A model generated the notes under the pieces. It made no database searches and was not told the DNA's origin. It worked only from the letters and a program-made list of their open reading frames with translations. Source: Xanthomonas sp. NCPPB 1128 (GTDB lineage Bacteria > Pseudomonadota > Gammaproteobacteria > Xanthomonadales > Xanthomonadaceae). Taken from it: 64,000 nucleotides of DNA. Shown here in pieces: positions 45,104 through 52,549 of this stretch. Positions within the stretch are counted from its first letter, which is position 1; each line of letters starts with the position of its first letter. A program made the position numbers and the translations under genes. The stretch lies in assembly GCF_001043115.1 (NCBI RefSeq), contig NZ_LFME01000001.1, positions 248,001 to 312,000 on the forward strand, written 5' to 3'.

Positions 45104-46012
45104 TTGTCCCTCTCCGGCATCATCACCGCCCTGGCCACGCCCTTCCAGGGCAATGGCGACCTCGACCTCGACGCCTGGCAGCGGCTGCTCAAACGCCAGC
45201 TCGACGGCGGCGTGCAGGGGCTGGTGGTGGCGGGATCGACCGGCGAGGCCGCGACGCTGCTGGACGAGGAATACGACCGGATCCTGCGCGAGGCGGTGCA
45301 GACGATCGGTGGCCGCGTGCCGGTGCTGGCCGGGACCGGCCTGTCCGGCACCGCCAAGACCGTGGCCCTGACCCGCCGCGCCGCCGCCAACGGCGCGCAG
45401 TACGCACTGGTGGTGACGCCGCCGTACGTGCGTCCGACCCAGGCCGGGCTGATCGCGCATTACACCCAGGTCGCCGAACACGGCGGCCTGCCGGTGGTGC
45501 TGTACAACGTGCCCGGCCGCACCGGCTGCGACCTGCTGCCGGAGACCGTGGCGCAGCTGGCGCAGCATCCGAACATCGTCGGCATCAAGGACGCCAGCAG
45601 CGACCCGCAGCGCATCGCCGCGCTCGCCGCTCTGCGCAGCGACGATTTCGCGGTGTTCAGCGGCGACGACGGCAGCGCCGCGCAGGCGATGCTGGCCGGC
45701 TTCGATGGGCTGATCTCGGTCGCCTCCAATGCCTTGCCGCGCGCCTACCGGCGCCTGTGCGATCTGGCGCGCGCGCGCCACGCCGAACCCGCGCAGGCCT
45801 GGGACGCGCGGCTGCAGCCGTTCCATGCGTTCTGCGGCATCGAATCCAACCCGATCCCGGTCAAGGCGCTGCTGCAGCGCGCCGGGATCGGCCAGGGCCT
45901 GCGGCTGCCGCTGTTGCCGCTGTCCGCGGCGCACCACGCCACGGCCGACCGACTTGCCGCCGACGCTGCCGCGTTGGAAGACCTATCCAGCCGTGAAACG
46001 CTCGCGGCCTGA
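45104..46012 (+). CDS. dapA: 4-hydroxy-tetrahydrodipicolinate synthase
   Basis: A 302-residue DapA. It has [10 protein letters not shown], the substrate-binding GSTGEAATL, the catalytic Tyr in [11 protein letters not shown] and the Schiff-base Lys in [10 protein letters not shown]. It condenses pyruvate with aspartate semialdehyde in lysine and diaminopimelate synthesis. I start it at TTG 45104, where the family N-terminus (SLSGIITAL) begins; an upstream in-frame start at 44975 would add residues without family similarity and run through the divergent promoter region. It is followed by the bamC-like gene, the order known from E. coli. Confidence 0.93.
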   Translation: MSLSGIITALATPFQGNGDLDLDAWQRLLKRQLDGGVQGLVVAGSTGEAATLLDEEYDRILREAVQTIGGRVPVLAGTGLSGTAKTVALTRRAAANGAQYALVVTPPYVRPTQAGLIAHYTQVAEHGGLPVVLYNVPGRTGCDLLPETVAQLAQHPNIVGIKDASSDPQRIAALAALRSDDFAVFSGDDGSAAQAMLAGFDGLISVASNALPRAYRRLCDLARARHAEPAQAWDARLQPFHAFCGIESNPIPVKALLQRAGIGQGLRLPLLPLSAAHHATADRLAADAAALEDLSSRETLAA

Positions 46013-46029
46013 CTCCAGGAGATTGATTG

Positions 46030-46554
46030 ATGCGTGCTTCCGTTCCCTACGTCCGCGTGCTGTCGGCCGCCGTCCTGGCGACCACCCTGGTCGCGGCCAC
46101 CAGCGGTTGCAGCTGGTTCCACAAGGGCAAGCCGCGCGGCGACTATGCGCTGGCGCCCGACATGCGCCCGCTGGAAGTGCCGCCGGATCTGACCTCGCCC
46201 GACACCTCGGCGGCGATGAAGGTGCCGGCGCTGGCCTCGGCGCAGCGGCCTGCGGCCCCGGCCGGCCAGGCCCCGGCGGCGTCGAACAGCGGCTTCGTGG
46301 TGCCGGGTGCGCGCGACCAGGTGTTCGGCCAGGTCGGCGACGCGCTGGGTGGCATCGAAGGCGTCACCATCGCCAGCCGCGCGCAGCTGCTGGGCTCCTA
46401 CGACGTGGCCTACGAAGGCAGCAACTTCCTGGTCCGGGTGGTGGCGGTGGATGCCGGCGTGTACGTCTCGGCGGTGGACCCGCGCGGCCTGCCGGCCACC
46501 GGCGAAGCGCCGGTCAAGCTGATCGCCGCGCTGAAGGCCAAGCTGGGTCATTGA
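46030..46554 (+). CDS. BamC/NlpB-like outer-membrane lipoprotein
   Basis: A 174-residue lipoprotein: signal peptide with hydrophobic core, then TSGCSWF where Cys27 is the likely lipidation site. The N-terminal mature part contains DYALAPDMRPLEVPPDL, resembling the BamC segment that binds BamD, followed by one compact domain with repeated beta strands. It is shorter than E. coli BamC, which has two helix-grip domains. The position 17 bp after dapA matches dapA-bamC of E. coli. AGGAG nine bases upstream supports ATG 46030. A role in the BAM complex is inferred. Confidence 0.75.
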   Translation: MRASVPYVRVLSAAVLATTLVAATSGCSWFHKGKPRGDYALAPDMRPLEVPPDLTSPDTSAAMKVPALASAQRPAAPAGQAPAASNSGFVVPGARDQVFGQVGDALGGIEGVTIASRAQLLGSYDVAYEGSNFLVRVVAVDAGVYVSAVDPRGLPATGEAPVKLIAALKAKLGH

Positions 46555-46598
46555 GCCGGTGCGGGTCCGGCGCGTGCGCCGGAGCTGTTGCAGGACGC

Positions 46599-46630
46599 GA
46601 AACGGGCGCCGCAGTGCGCCCGTTTTCGTT
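46599..46630 (+). terminator. Intrinsic terminator after the dapA-bamC-like unit
   Basis: CGAAACGGGCGC and GCGCCCGTTTTCG pair over a short loop, with TTTTCGTT as the downstream pyrimidine tract. It lies 45 bp past the lipoprotein stop. Confidence 0.75.
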
Positions 46631-46766
46631 CGGCTAGAAAGCTGCGCGGTTTCTTTGTGGATGCAAGGAGCGGCTTTGGCCGCGATGGGCTTTACCGGGA
46701 TATCCCTCGCGGCTGATCAAGAACGTTGACAGAGCCGTTCCCTGCGTCAGCGCGATGCTGCGCGCC

Positions 46767-46865
46767 GTACCCTCACCCCAACCCCTCTCCCGAGGGGAGA
46801 GGGCTTCGGCTTCTTCTTCCTTCTCCCCTCGGGAGAAGGTGCCCCGAAGGGGCGGATGAGGGTAC
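46767..46865. repeat. Xanthomonad-type intergenic inverted repeat element
   Basis: A 99-bp element bounded by GTACCCTCA and TGAGGGTAC. Inside are two nested hairpins (around CTCTCCCGAGGGGAGAG and CTTCTCCCCTCGGGAGAAG) and the CGCCCCTTCGGGGC stem at its right end. This arrangement is the dispersed repeat commonly seen between genes in Xanthomonas and Stenotrophomonas. It may act as a transcript end or a nucleoid site, or be a non-autonomous mobile element. Confidence 0.75.
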
Positions 46866-47003
46866 GGGCGAAGCCTCACGTCCTACCAGGGTGTGACCAC
46901 GTGTCCGGTTGCACTGAGGCAACGCGAGTTGTTGGAGGCGCCCTGAAGCCGCCGCTTGTATCGACTGTTTGGCGGGCGGCGCCTGGGCGGAATCCGCGGC
47001 GGA

Positions 47004-47327
47004 TTACTTCTGCAGCAACGGCAACTTGTTCGGCTTGCCGTCCCACTCGGCGGCATCGGGCAGCGGTTCCTGGCGCGTGGTGAGCACCGGCCAGGCCTTG
47101 GCCAGTTCCGCGTTGAGCGCGACGAAGCCTTCCTGGCCGGCCGGCACGTCGTCTTCGGGGTAGATGGCGTTGGCCGGGCATTCCGGCTCGCACAGGGTGC
47201 AGTCGATGCACTCGTCCGGATCGATCACCAGGAAGTTCGGGCCGGCGTGGAAGCAATCCACGGGGCACACTTCCACGCAGTCGGTGTATTTGCACTTGAT
47301 GCAGTTTTCGGTGACGACGAAAGGCAT
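47004..47327 (-). CDS. fdxA: Seven-iron ferredoxin
   Basis: A 107-residue ferredoxin of the FdxA type. It has the 3Fe-4S-type pattern with Cys9, Cys17 and CP at 21-22, and the 4Fe-4S motif [12 protein letters not shown]. The C-terminal tail (about 55-107) lacks further Cys, as in the family. It carries low-potential electrons in the cytoplasm. It stands alone on the - strand; the partner is unknown. Confidence 0.95.
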   Translation of the reverse strand: MPFVVTENCIKCKYTDCVEVCPVDCFHAGPNFLVIDPDECIDCTLCEPECPANAIYPEDDVPAGQEGFVALNAELAKAWPVLTTRQEPLPDAAEWDGKPNKLPLLQK

Positions 47328-47422
47328 GGCTCGGTCCGGCGATTAACCCGGTGATTCTAATGCAAAGCGGCGGTCGCCGCCGTGTGTGCGGGCCGGCCGG
47401 ACGGCGGGGCGCGGCGTGCGGC

Positions 47423-48322
47423 TCAGCCGGCGAGGCCGCCGTGCTGCTGCGCCAGCCGATACAGGCCGCGCGCGGCCAGATCTTCCGGATGGGTGCGCAC
47501 GGCGCTGCCGAGCGCGGCGAGCGCATGCGCATAGCGCGCCAGCAGGCCACTGCCGCCGACCAGGTGCACCACCGGCGGCAAGGCGGGGCGCCCGCGCAGT
47601 TCGTGGCCGATCAGCAGGCCGGACAGATACGACGGCGCCGCGGCCGCGCTCAGGCGTTCGAACAGGCCCAGGCTGCGCACGCCGAACAGATGATGCAGCA
47701 GGCCGCCGTCGTCGCCGCTGCGCTGCACGCCGGCATCGAATGCGGCCGCATCGAAGGCGCCGTCGTCGGCGTCCATCAACCGCGCCAGCAGGCTGTGCGT
47801 GCGCAGCAGCGCATACAGCTCGCCGGTCATCATCGTCGCCACCGAGACAATGCGCCCATGCTGCAGCGTCACCCACTTGCTGTGGGTGCCGGGCAGGCAG
47901 ACGTGGTGGGATTCAGCGGCTGGCGATTCGGCCGCAAGCACCGCGAGCAGGCCGATCAGCTGGGTCTCCTCGCCGCGCATCACGTCCGGCACGGCGTCGG
48001 CGTCGCTGGCCACGCCGGGTACGAACCACAGCGTGCGGCCGGGCAGGGCCGGATCCTGCAGTGGCTGCATCGCCGCGGCCAGCGCGGCGGCGTCGGCCGG
48101 GCAGGGCGCATACGGCAGTTCGATCCAGCCGTTGCGGCTGCCGATCATCCCGCACAGGACAACGTCGCCGTCCCAGCCGTCGATCAAGCTGGCCAGGGTC
48201 GCGGCGAAGCGGCCCTGGCAGGCGGCGATGCCCTGGTCGCTGCGACGCTGTTCGAGAATGCCGCCATCGGCGGCGAGCCGATAGCCGCGCAGGCTGCTGG
48301 TGCCCCAATCGACGACGATCAT
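47423..48322 (-). CDS. dgoK: 2-dehydro-3-deoxygalactonokinase
   Basis: A 299-residue sugar-acid kinase of the DgoK family. It begins VDWGTSSLRGYRL (ATP-binding phosphate-1 motif), has LCGMIGSRNGW, the substrate and Mg site LPGTHSKWV with MTGELYALL, and ends with VGGSGLLARY. It phosphorylates 2-dehydro-3-deoxygalactonate. Its ATG overlaps the lactonase stop (ATGA). It is the last gene of the four-gene galactonate operon. Confidence 0.93.
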   Translation of the reverse strand: MIVVDWGTSSLRGYRLAADGGILEQRRSDQGIAACQGRFAATLASLIDGWDGDVVLCGMIGSRNGWIELPYAPCPADAAALAAAMQPLQDPALPGRTLWFVPGVASDADAVPDVMRGEETQLIGLLAVLAAESPAAESHHVCLPGTHSKWVTLQHGRIVSVATMMTGELYALLRTHSLLARLMDADDGAFDAAAFDAGVQRSGDDGGLLHHLFGVRSLGLFERLSAAAAPSYLSGLLIGHELRGRPALPPVVHLVGGSGLLARYAHALAALGSAVRTHPEDLAARGLYRLAQQHGGLAG

Positions 48323-49242
48323 GCGCTGGCGATGCGTCCTTCGGGCAGGCCGGCGATGCCGACTGCGGCGACGTACACGCCGCCTGCCTGCGGCGTGCGC
48401 GCCAGTTCGTCTTCGCTGTGATCCTGCCGCGACGTGCTCAGGAACAGGGTGCCGCCGTCGGCGCCGCCGAGGGCGGGGCAGGTGGGATGCTTGACCGGCA
48501 GGGCGACGCGGCGCTCGACGCTGCCGTCGGGGCGGTAGCGCACCACCTGCCAGGCGCGCCATTGCGCGTTCCACAGGTGGCCTTCGGCGTCGACGATGGC
48601 GCCGTCCGGCTCGGCACCGGCATGGTCCAGTTCGGCGAACACGCGGCTGTTGGCGGTGTGCGCGGTGTCCGGGTCGTAGTCGCAGCACAGGATGCGCGGC
48701 TGCACCGAATCGCAGTAGTACAGGGTGCGGCCGTCGGCGCTGAAGCAGATCGCGTTGGGAATGGCCACGCCCGGCAGCGGCAGGCGGCGCAGGCCGTGGC
48801 GCGCGGACCATTGGTAGAAGCTGCCGACCGGCGCCTGGTCGTCGCGTTCGCTCATGGTGCCGAACACGAAGTTGCCGTGGCGGTCGGCGCGGCCGTCGTT
48901 GCTGCGGGTGTCGTCGCGCTCCGGTTCCACGTCCGCCAGGTGCTGCAGCGGCAGCGCGCTGTCGCCTTCGGCGGCGGCATCCGGATCGGCGGCGTACACG
49001 CCCTTGGCCAGTACCAGCAGCAGGCGGCCGTCGTCGAACAGGCCCAGGCAGCCCGGGCGATCGGGCAGGTCCCAGTATCGGGTGGCATCGCTGGCCGGAT
49101 CGTGGCGCCACAGGCGGCGGCCGCTGATGTCGACCCAGAACAGCACGCCGCGGCGCTCGCACCACAGCATGCCTTCGCCATGCGCACAGCGGCTGTCCAC
49201 CGCCAGCGTGGCGGTGTGGCGGGGCGGAGTGGCAACGTTCAT
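48319..49242 (-). CDS. SMP-30/gluconolactonase-type sugar lactonase
   Basis: A 307-residue six-bladed beta-propeller of the SMP-30 family, with the metal-binding Glu in HGEGMLWCE, Asn in RSNDGRAD, and IPNAICFSADG and EPDGAIVDAEG motifs. It would hydrolyse galactono-1,4-lactone (or a related aldonolactone) formed by galactose dehydrogenase. It starts five bases after the dgoD stop with GGTGAG as ribosome binding site and overlaps dgoK. Lactone specificity is inferred from the operon. Confidence 0.9.
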   Translation of the reverse strand: MNVATPPRHTATLAVDSRCAHGEGMLWCERRGVLFWVDISGRRLWRHDPASDATRYWDLPDRPGCLGLFDDGRLLLVLAKGVYAADPDAAAEGDSALPLQHLADVEPERDDTRSNDGRADRHGNFVFGTMSERDDQAPVGSFYQWSARHGLRRLPLPGVAIPNAICFSADGRTLYYCDSVQPRILCCDYDPDTAHTANSRVFAELDHAGAEPDGAIVDAEGHLWNAQWRAWQVVRYRPDGSVERRVALPVKHPTCPALGGADGGTLFLSTSRQDHSEDELARTPQAGGVYVAAVGIAGLPEGRIASA

Positions 49243-49246
49243 TGGC

Positions 49247-50398
49247 TCACCATTCGGCGATGCTGCCGTCGGCGTGACGCCAGATGGGGTTGTGCCAGTC
49301 GGGTGGGTTGGCGTTGGCATGGCGCAGGCGCTCCTCGTCGATTTCCACGCCGAGGCCCGGTTTGGGCAATGCGGCGATGCTGCCGCCATTGTCGCAGGCG
49401 AAGTCGTCCTTGTTGAGCACGTAGTCGAGCAGGTCGGCGCCTTCGTTGTAATGGATGCCGATGCTCTGTTCCTGCAGCACTGCGTTGTGCGAGACGAAAT
49501 CCACCTGCAGGCAGGCGGCCAGCGCCACGGGGCCGAGCGGGCAGTGCGGCGCCAGGCCGACCTCGTAGGCCTCGGCCATGCTGGCGATCTTCAGGCATTC
49601 GGTGATGCCGCCGGCGTGCGAGAGGTCCGGCTGCAGCAGCGACAGGCGGCCGGCCTGCAGCACCGGCTTGAAGTCGAAGCGCGAGAACATGCGCTCGCCG
49701 GCCGCCAGCGGGATCGGCGTGGACGCGGCCAGCCGCGGGTAGTACTCGGCCTGCTCGGGCAGAACCGGTTCCTCGACGAACAGCGGCTTGAACGGCTCCA
49801 GTTCGCGCAGCAGCACGCGCGCCATCGGCGCGGCGACGCGGCCGTGGAAGTCGATGCCGAAATCGATGGCGGTGCCGAACGCCTCGCGGATCTGCGCCAC
49901 CTTGGCCACCGCCGCGTCCACCGCGCGCGGGCCGTCGATCAGCTTCATTTCCTCGGTGCCGTTGAACTTGAAGGTGTCGAAGCCGAGGTCGCGGTAGCCC
50001 TGGATCTGCGCGATGGTCGCCGCGGGGCGGTCGCCGCCGACCCAGCGATAGGTCTTCATGCGGTCGCGCACACGCCCGCCGAGCAGTTCGTACACCGGCA
50101 CGCCCAGCGCCTTGCCCTTGATGTCCCACAGCGCCTGGTCGATGCCGGCGATGGCGCTCATCAGGATCGGGCCGCCGCGGTAGAAGCCGCCGCGGTAGAG
50201 CATCTGCCAGATGTCGTTGATCCGCGCCGGGTCCTTGCCGATCAGGCTGTCGCCGAGTTCGCGCACCGCGGCCTCGACGCTGCGCGCGCGGCCTTCGATG
50301 ACCGGCTCGCCCCAGCCGGTGATGCCCTCGTCGGTCTCGACCTTCAGGAACAGCCAGCGCGGCGCGGCGTGGTAGGTGGTGAGGCGGACGATCTTCAT
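49247..50398 (-). CDS. dgoD: D-galactonate dehydratase
   Basis: A 383-residue member of the enolase superfamily of the usual DgoD length. It has an N-terminal capping domain ([21 protein letters not shown], in two parts), metal ligands in IDFHGR and [18 protein letters not shown] and a catalytic His in APHCPLGP. It dehydrates D-galactonate to 2-dehydro-3-deoxygalactonate. The start overlaps the dgoA stop (ATGA). The open frame extends far upstream but no family similarity exists there. Confidence 0.95.
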   Translation of the reverse strand: MKIVRLTTYHAAPRWLFLKVETDEGITGWGEPVIEGRARSVEAAVRELGDSLIGKDPARINDIWQMLYRGGFYRGGPILMSAIAGIDQALWDIKGKALGVPVYELLGGRVRDRMKTYRWVGGDRPAATIAQIQGYRDLGFDTFKFNGTEEMKLIDGPRAVDAAVAKVAQIREAFGTAIDFGIDFHGRVAAPMARVLLRELEPFKPLFVEEPVLPEQAEYYPRLAASTPIPLAAGERMFSRFDFKPVLQAGRLSLLQPDLSHAGGITECLKIASMAEAYEVGLAPHCPLGPVALAACLQVDFVSHNAVLQEQSIGIHYNEGADLLDYVLNKDDFACDNGGSIAALPKPGLGVEIDEERLRHANANPPDWHNPIWRHADGSIAEW

Positions 50399-51015
50399 GC
50401 GCGGTCCAGATAGGCGTGGCGGAAGGCGGCGGCGTGCGCCTGGGTCTGTGCGAGCGACTGGCCGGGGCGGTACAGCTCGCCGCCGATGCCGGCACCGATC
50501 GCGCCGGCGGCCAGGTAGTCGTGCAGGGTCTCGGTATTGACGCCGCCGACCACGAACAGCGGCACCTGCGCCGGCAGCACCGCGCGCAGGGCGCGCACGT
50601 GGCCAGGCCCGTAGGTGGCGGCGGGGAACAGCTTGAGCATCTGCGCGCCGGCATCCAGCGCGTCGAACGCCTCGGTGGCGGTGGCGAAGCCGGCCACCAC
50701 CTGCAGGCCGCGCGCGACCGCGTGGCGGATCACCGGCGGACGCGTGTTGGGGGTGACGATGAAGCGCGCGCCGAGATCGGCCAGCGCGTCGACGTCGCCG
50801 ATCTGCAGTACGGTGCCGCCGCCGATCCAGCAGCGCTGCCCGAATGCCTGCGCGGCCGGGCCGATGCTGTCGGCCCAGCGCGGCGAATTGAGCGGGATCT
50901 CGATCGCGTCGTAGCCGGCATCGGCCAGCGCCCCGACGTGCGCCAGCGCGTCCTCGGGGGTTAGGCCGCGCAGGATCGCGATCAGCGGGAGTCGGAACGG
51001 GGAAGCGGCGGACAT
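50395..51015 (-). CDS. dgoA: 2-dehydro-3-deoxy-6-phosphogalactonate aldolase
   Basis: A 206-residue class I aldolase of the KDPG/KDPGal family, with the catalytic Glu39 in [18 protein letters not shown] and the Schiff-base Lys128 in [12 protein letters not shown]. It cleaves KDPGal to pyruvate and glyceraldehyde 3-phosphate. The start is set at 51015 ([17 protein letters not shown]), which gives the family length. It is the first gene of the operon; the promoter region to the divergent LysR gene spans 283 bp. Confidence 0.94.
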   Translation of the reverse strand: MSAASPFRLPLIAILRGLTPEDALAHVGALADAGYDAIEIPLNSPRWADSIGPAAQAFGQRCWIGGGTVLQIGDVDALADLGARFIVTPNTRPPVIRHAVARGLQVVAGFATATEAFDALDAGAQMLKLFPAATYGPGHVRALRAVLPAQVPLFVVGGVNTETLHDYLAAGAIGAGIGGELYRPGQSLAQTQAHAAAFRHAYLDRA

Positions 51016-51216
51016 CGGGGTACCTGGCGGGAAGCGGCGGTGAAGGAGACGCGCGGTCAGCACGGTGCCGCGGTGGGGCCGGGCGGCAAGGCCGCGGTCC
51101 GCGCCCGCTGCATCGACGCTGGCGCGAACCCGGCTGAATCGGCCTGCCTGCGCAAGCAGGGGCGGTGGCAGCGACGCCAGCAGGGGGCGCGATGGGCAGT
51201 AGCCTGCGCGCGTGAG

Positions 51217-51247
51217 ATATGCTCTGCAAATGAAATTTTAGGCATAT
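51217..51247. promoter_or_regulatory. Candidate operator between dgoA operon and lysR
   Basis: ATATGC (51217-51222) and GCATAT (51242-51247) form an inverted repeat with a 19-base AT-rich centre. The centre, read on the - strand toward dgoA, contains ATTTCATTTGC, which recurs upstream of the TonB receptor gene. Position and size fit binding by the adjacent LysR regulator. Confidence 0.5.
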
Positions 51248-51298
51248 TCTATTCCGCCGCCGAATAGGCGGCTTCGCTCCCCAGGACGCCTGCCCACG

Positions 51299-52261
51299 AT
51301 GAATGCTTCCGCCAATCCCTGGTTCAATGCCGCGCGCCTGAAGACCCGGCATCTGTTGCTGCTGCTGCAGTTGCACGAGCACCGCTCGGTGCTGCGCGCG
51401 GCCGAGGCGGCCAGCATGACCCAGCCGGCGGCGTCCAAGCTGCTGGCGGAAATGGAGGACCTGCTGGGCGTGAAGCTGTTCGAGCGCCACGCGCGCGGGG
51501 TCGAGCCGACCTGGTACGGGCAGGTGCTGATCCGCCGCGCGCGTGCGGCGATGTCGGAGATCGGCCGCGCCCAGGAAGAGATCGCGGCGCTGTGCGAGGG
51601 GCGCATGGGCCAGGTCTCGATCGGCACCGTGGTCAATCCGGGCACCAACCTGGTGCCGCAGGCGATCGCCGAGGTCAAGCGCGAGTTTCCCGGGATCCTG
51701 GTGCGGGTGGAGATGGACTACAGCCGGCCATTGGTGGCCAAGCTGCTCGACGGCCAGCTCGACATCGTGATCGGGCGCATCCTCGGCCCCTACGGCGCCG
51801 AGGCGCTGGAGTTCGAGCCGCTGGCCGACGAGCCGCATTCGGTGATCGCCCGCGCCGGCCACCCGCTGTCCACCCGCGCCGACCTGCGCCATGCCGACCT
51901 GGCCCGCTACGGCTGGGTATTGCCGCCGGCCGACAGCGTGCTGCGCGCGCGCCTGGACGCGATGTTCCTGGAGCATGCGGTGCCGGCGCCGCAGAACGTC
52001 ATCGAGACCTCGTCGCTGCCGGTGATGACCAGCCTGCTGCGTGGCAGCGACCTGCTGGCCGCACTGCCGGCGGAGGCAGTGGCGCCCTACGTGCAGGCCA
52101 AGTTGCTGACGGTGTTGCCGATCACGCTGGGAGTGCGCATGGAATCGTTCGGCATTGTGCGTCGCCGCGATTATCTGCTGCCGCCGGGTGCCGAACGCGT
52201 GTTGTTGGCGCTGCGTAACGCCGCAAAGCGGCTGTATCCCGAACGCGCAGCGAGCCTCTGA
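51299..52261 (+). CDS. LysR-family regulator of the galactonate operon (GbpR-like)
   Basis: A 320-residue LTTR: wHTH at about 15-75 ([19 protein letters not shown], then [18 protein letters not shown]) and an effector-binding domain. It resembles the GbpR type of regulators, linked in other bacteria to galactose uptake genes. It is divergent from dgoA, so control by galactose, galactonate or a lactone is likely. The start at 51299 is preferred from the family N-terminus; no strong Shine-Dalgarno is seen. Confidence 0.92.
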   Translation: MNASANPWFNAARLKTRHLLLLLQLHEHRSVLRAAEAASMTQPAASKLLAEMEDLLGVKLFERHARGVEPTWYGQVLIRRARAAMSEIGRAQEEIAALCEGRMGQVSIGTVVNPGTNLVPQAIAEVKREFPGILVRVEMDYSRPLVAKLLDGQLDIVIGRILGPYGAEALEFEPLADEPHSVIARAGHPLSTRADLRHADLARYGWVLPPADSVLRARLDAMFLEHAVPAPQNVIETSSLPVMTSLLRGSDLLAALPAEAVAPYVQAKLLTVLPITLGVRMESFGIVRRRDYLLPPGAERVLLALRNAAKRLYPERAASL

Positions 52262-52351
52262 CCCTCGTCGCTGGCGTCCTGGTGCCGCGAATGGACGATT
52301 TCGTAGACATGCCGTGGTGCGCGTCCCGCTAGTCGCAACTGGCATAGCTGG

Positions 52352-52377
52352 GCGTGAAATTTTCATTTGCGTCACGC
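52352..52377. promoter_or_regulatory. Inverted repeat upstream of the TonB receptor gene
   Basis: GCGTGA (52352-52357) and TCACGC (52372-52377) enclose AATTTTCATTTGC-like sequence. The CATTTGC core is the same as in the dgoA/lysR region and is in the same orientation relative to the downstream gene. It could be an operator for the glycan locus. Confidence 0.45.
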
Positions 52378-52549
52378 GAAGTGCATTCCTAGTCTCGGCC
52401 GATCGCGGTAACGACCGGCCTGCCGATCCGCGCAGCGGCGCCACCCGATACGGCAACGGCCTCGGCCAGTGCCGTCACAACTCGCAGGACGGCGCCCTGG
52501 CGCGACCGTCGCCCGTGTCTGTGTGCATGTCTCCTGGGAGGGAAACAGC

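Noticed and set aside
46767-46865. Inverted repeats considered as part of a CRISPR array
   Set aside because: There is one nested palindromic element, with no regular spacers and no cas genes; it matches the dispersed Xanthomonad intergenic repeat type.
50399-52456. Upstream extension of the dgoD frame to 52456
   Set aside because: The extra codons overlap dgoA and the LysR gene in other frames and show no enolase-superfamily similarity; the DgoD N-terminus begins at 50398.
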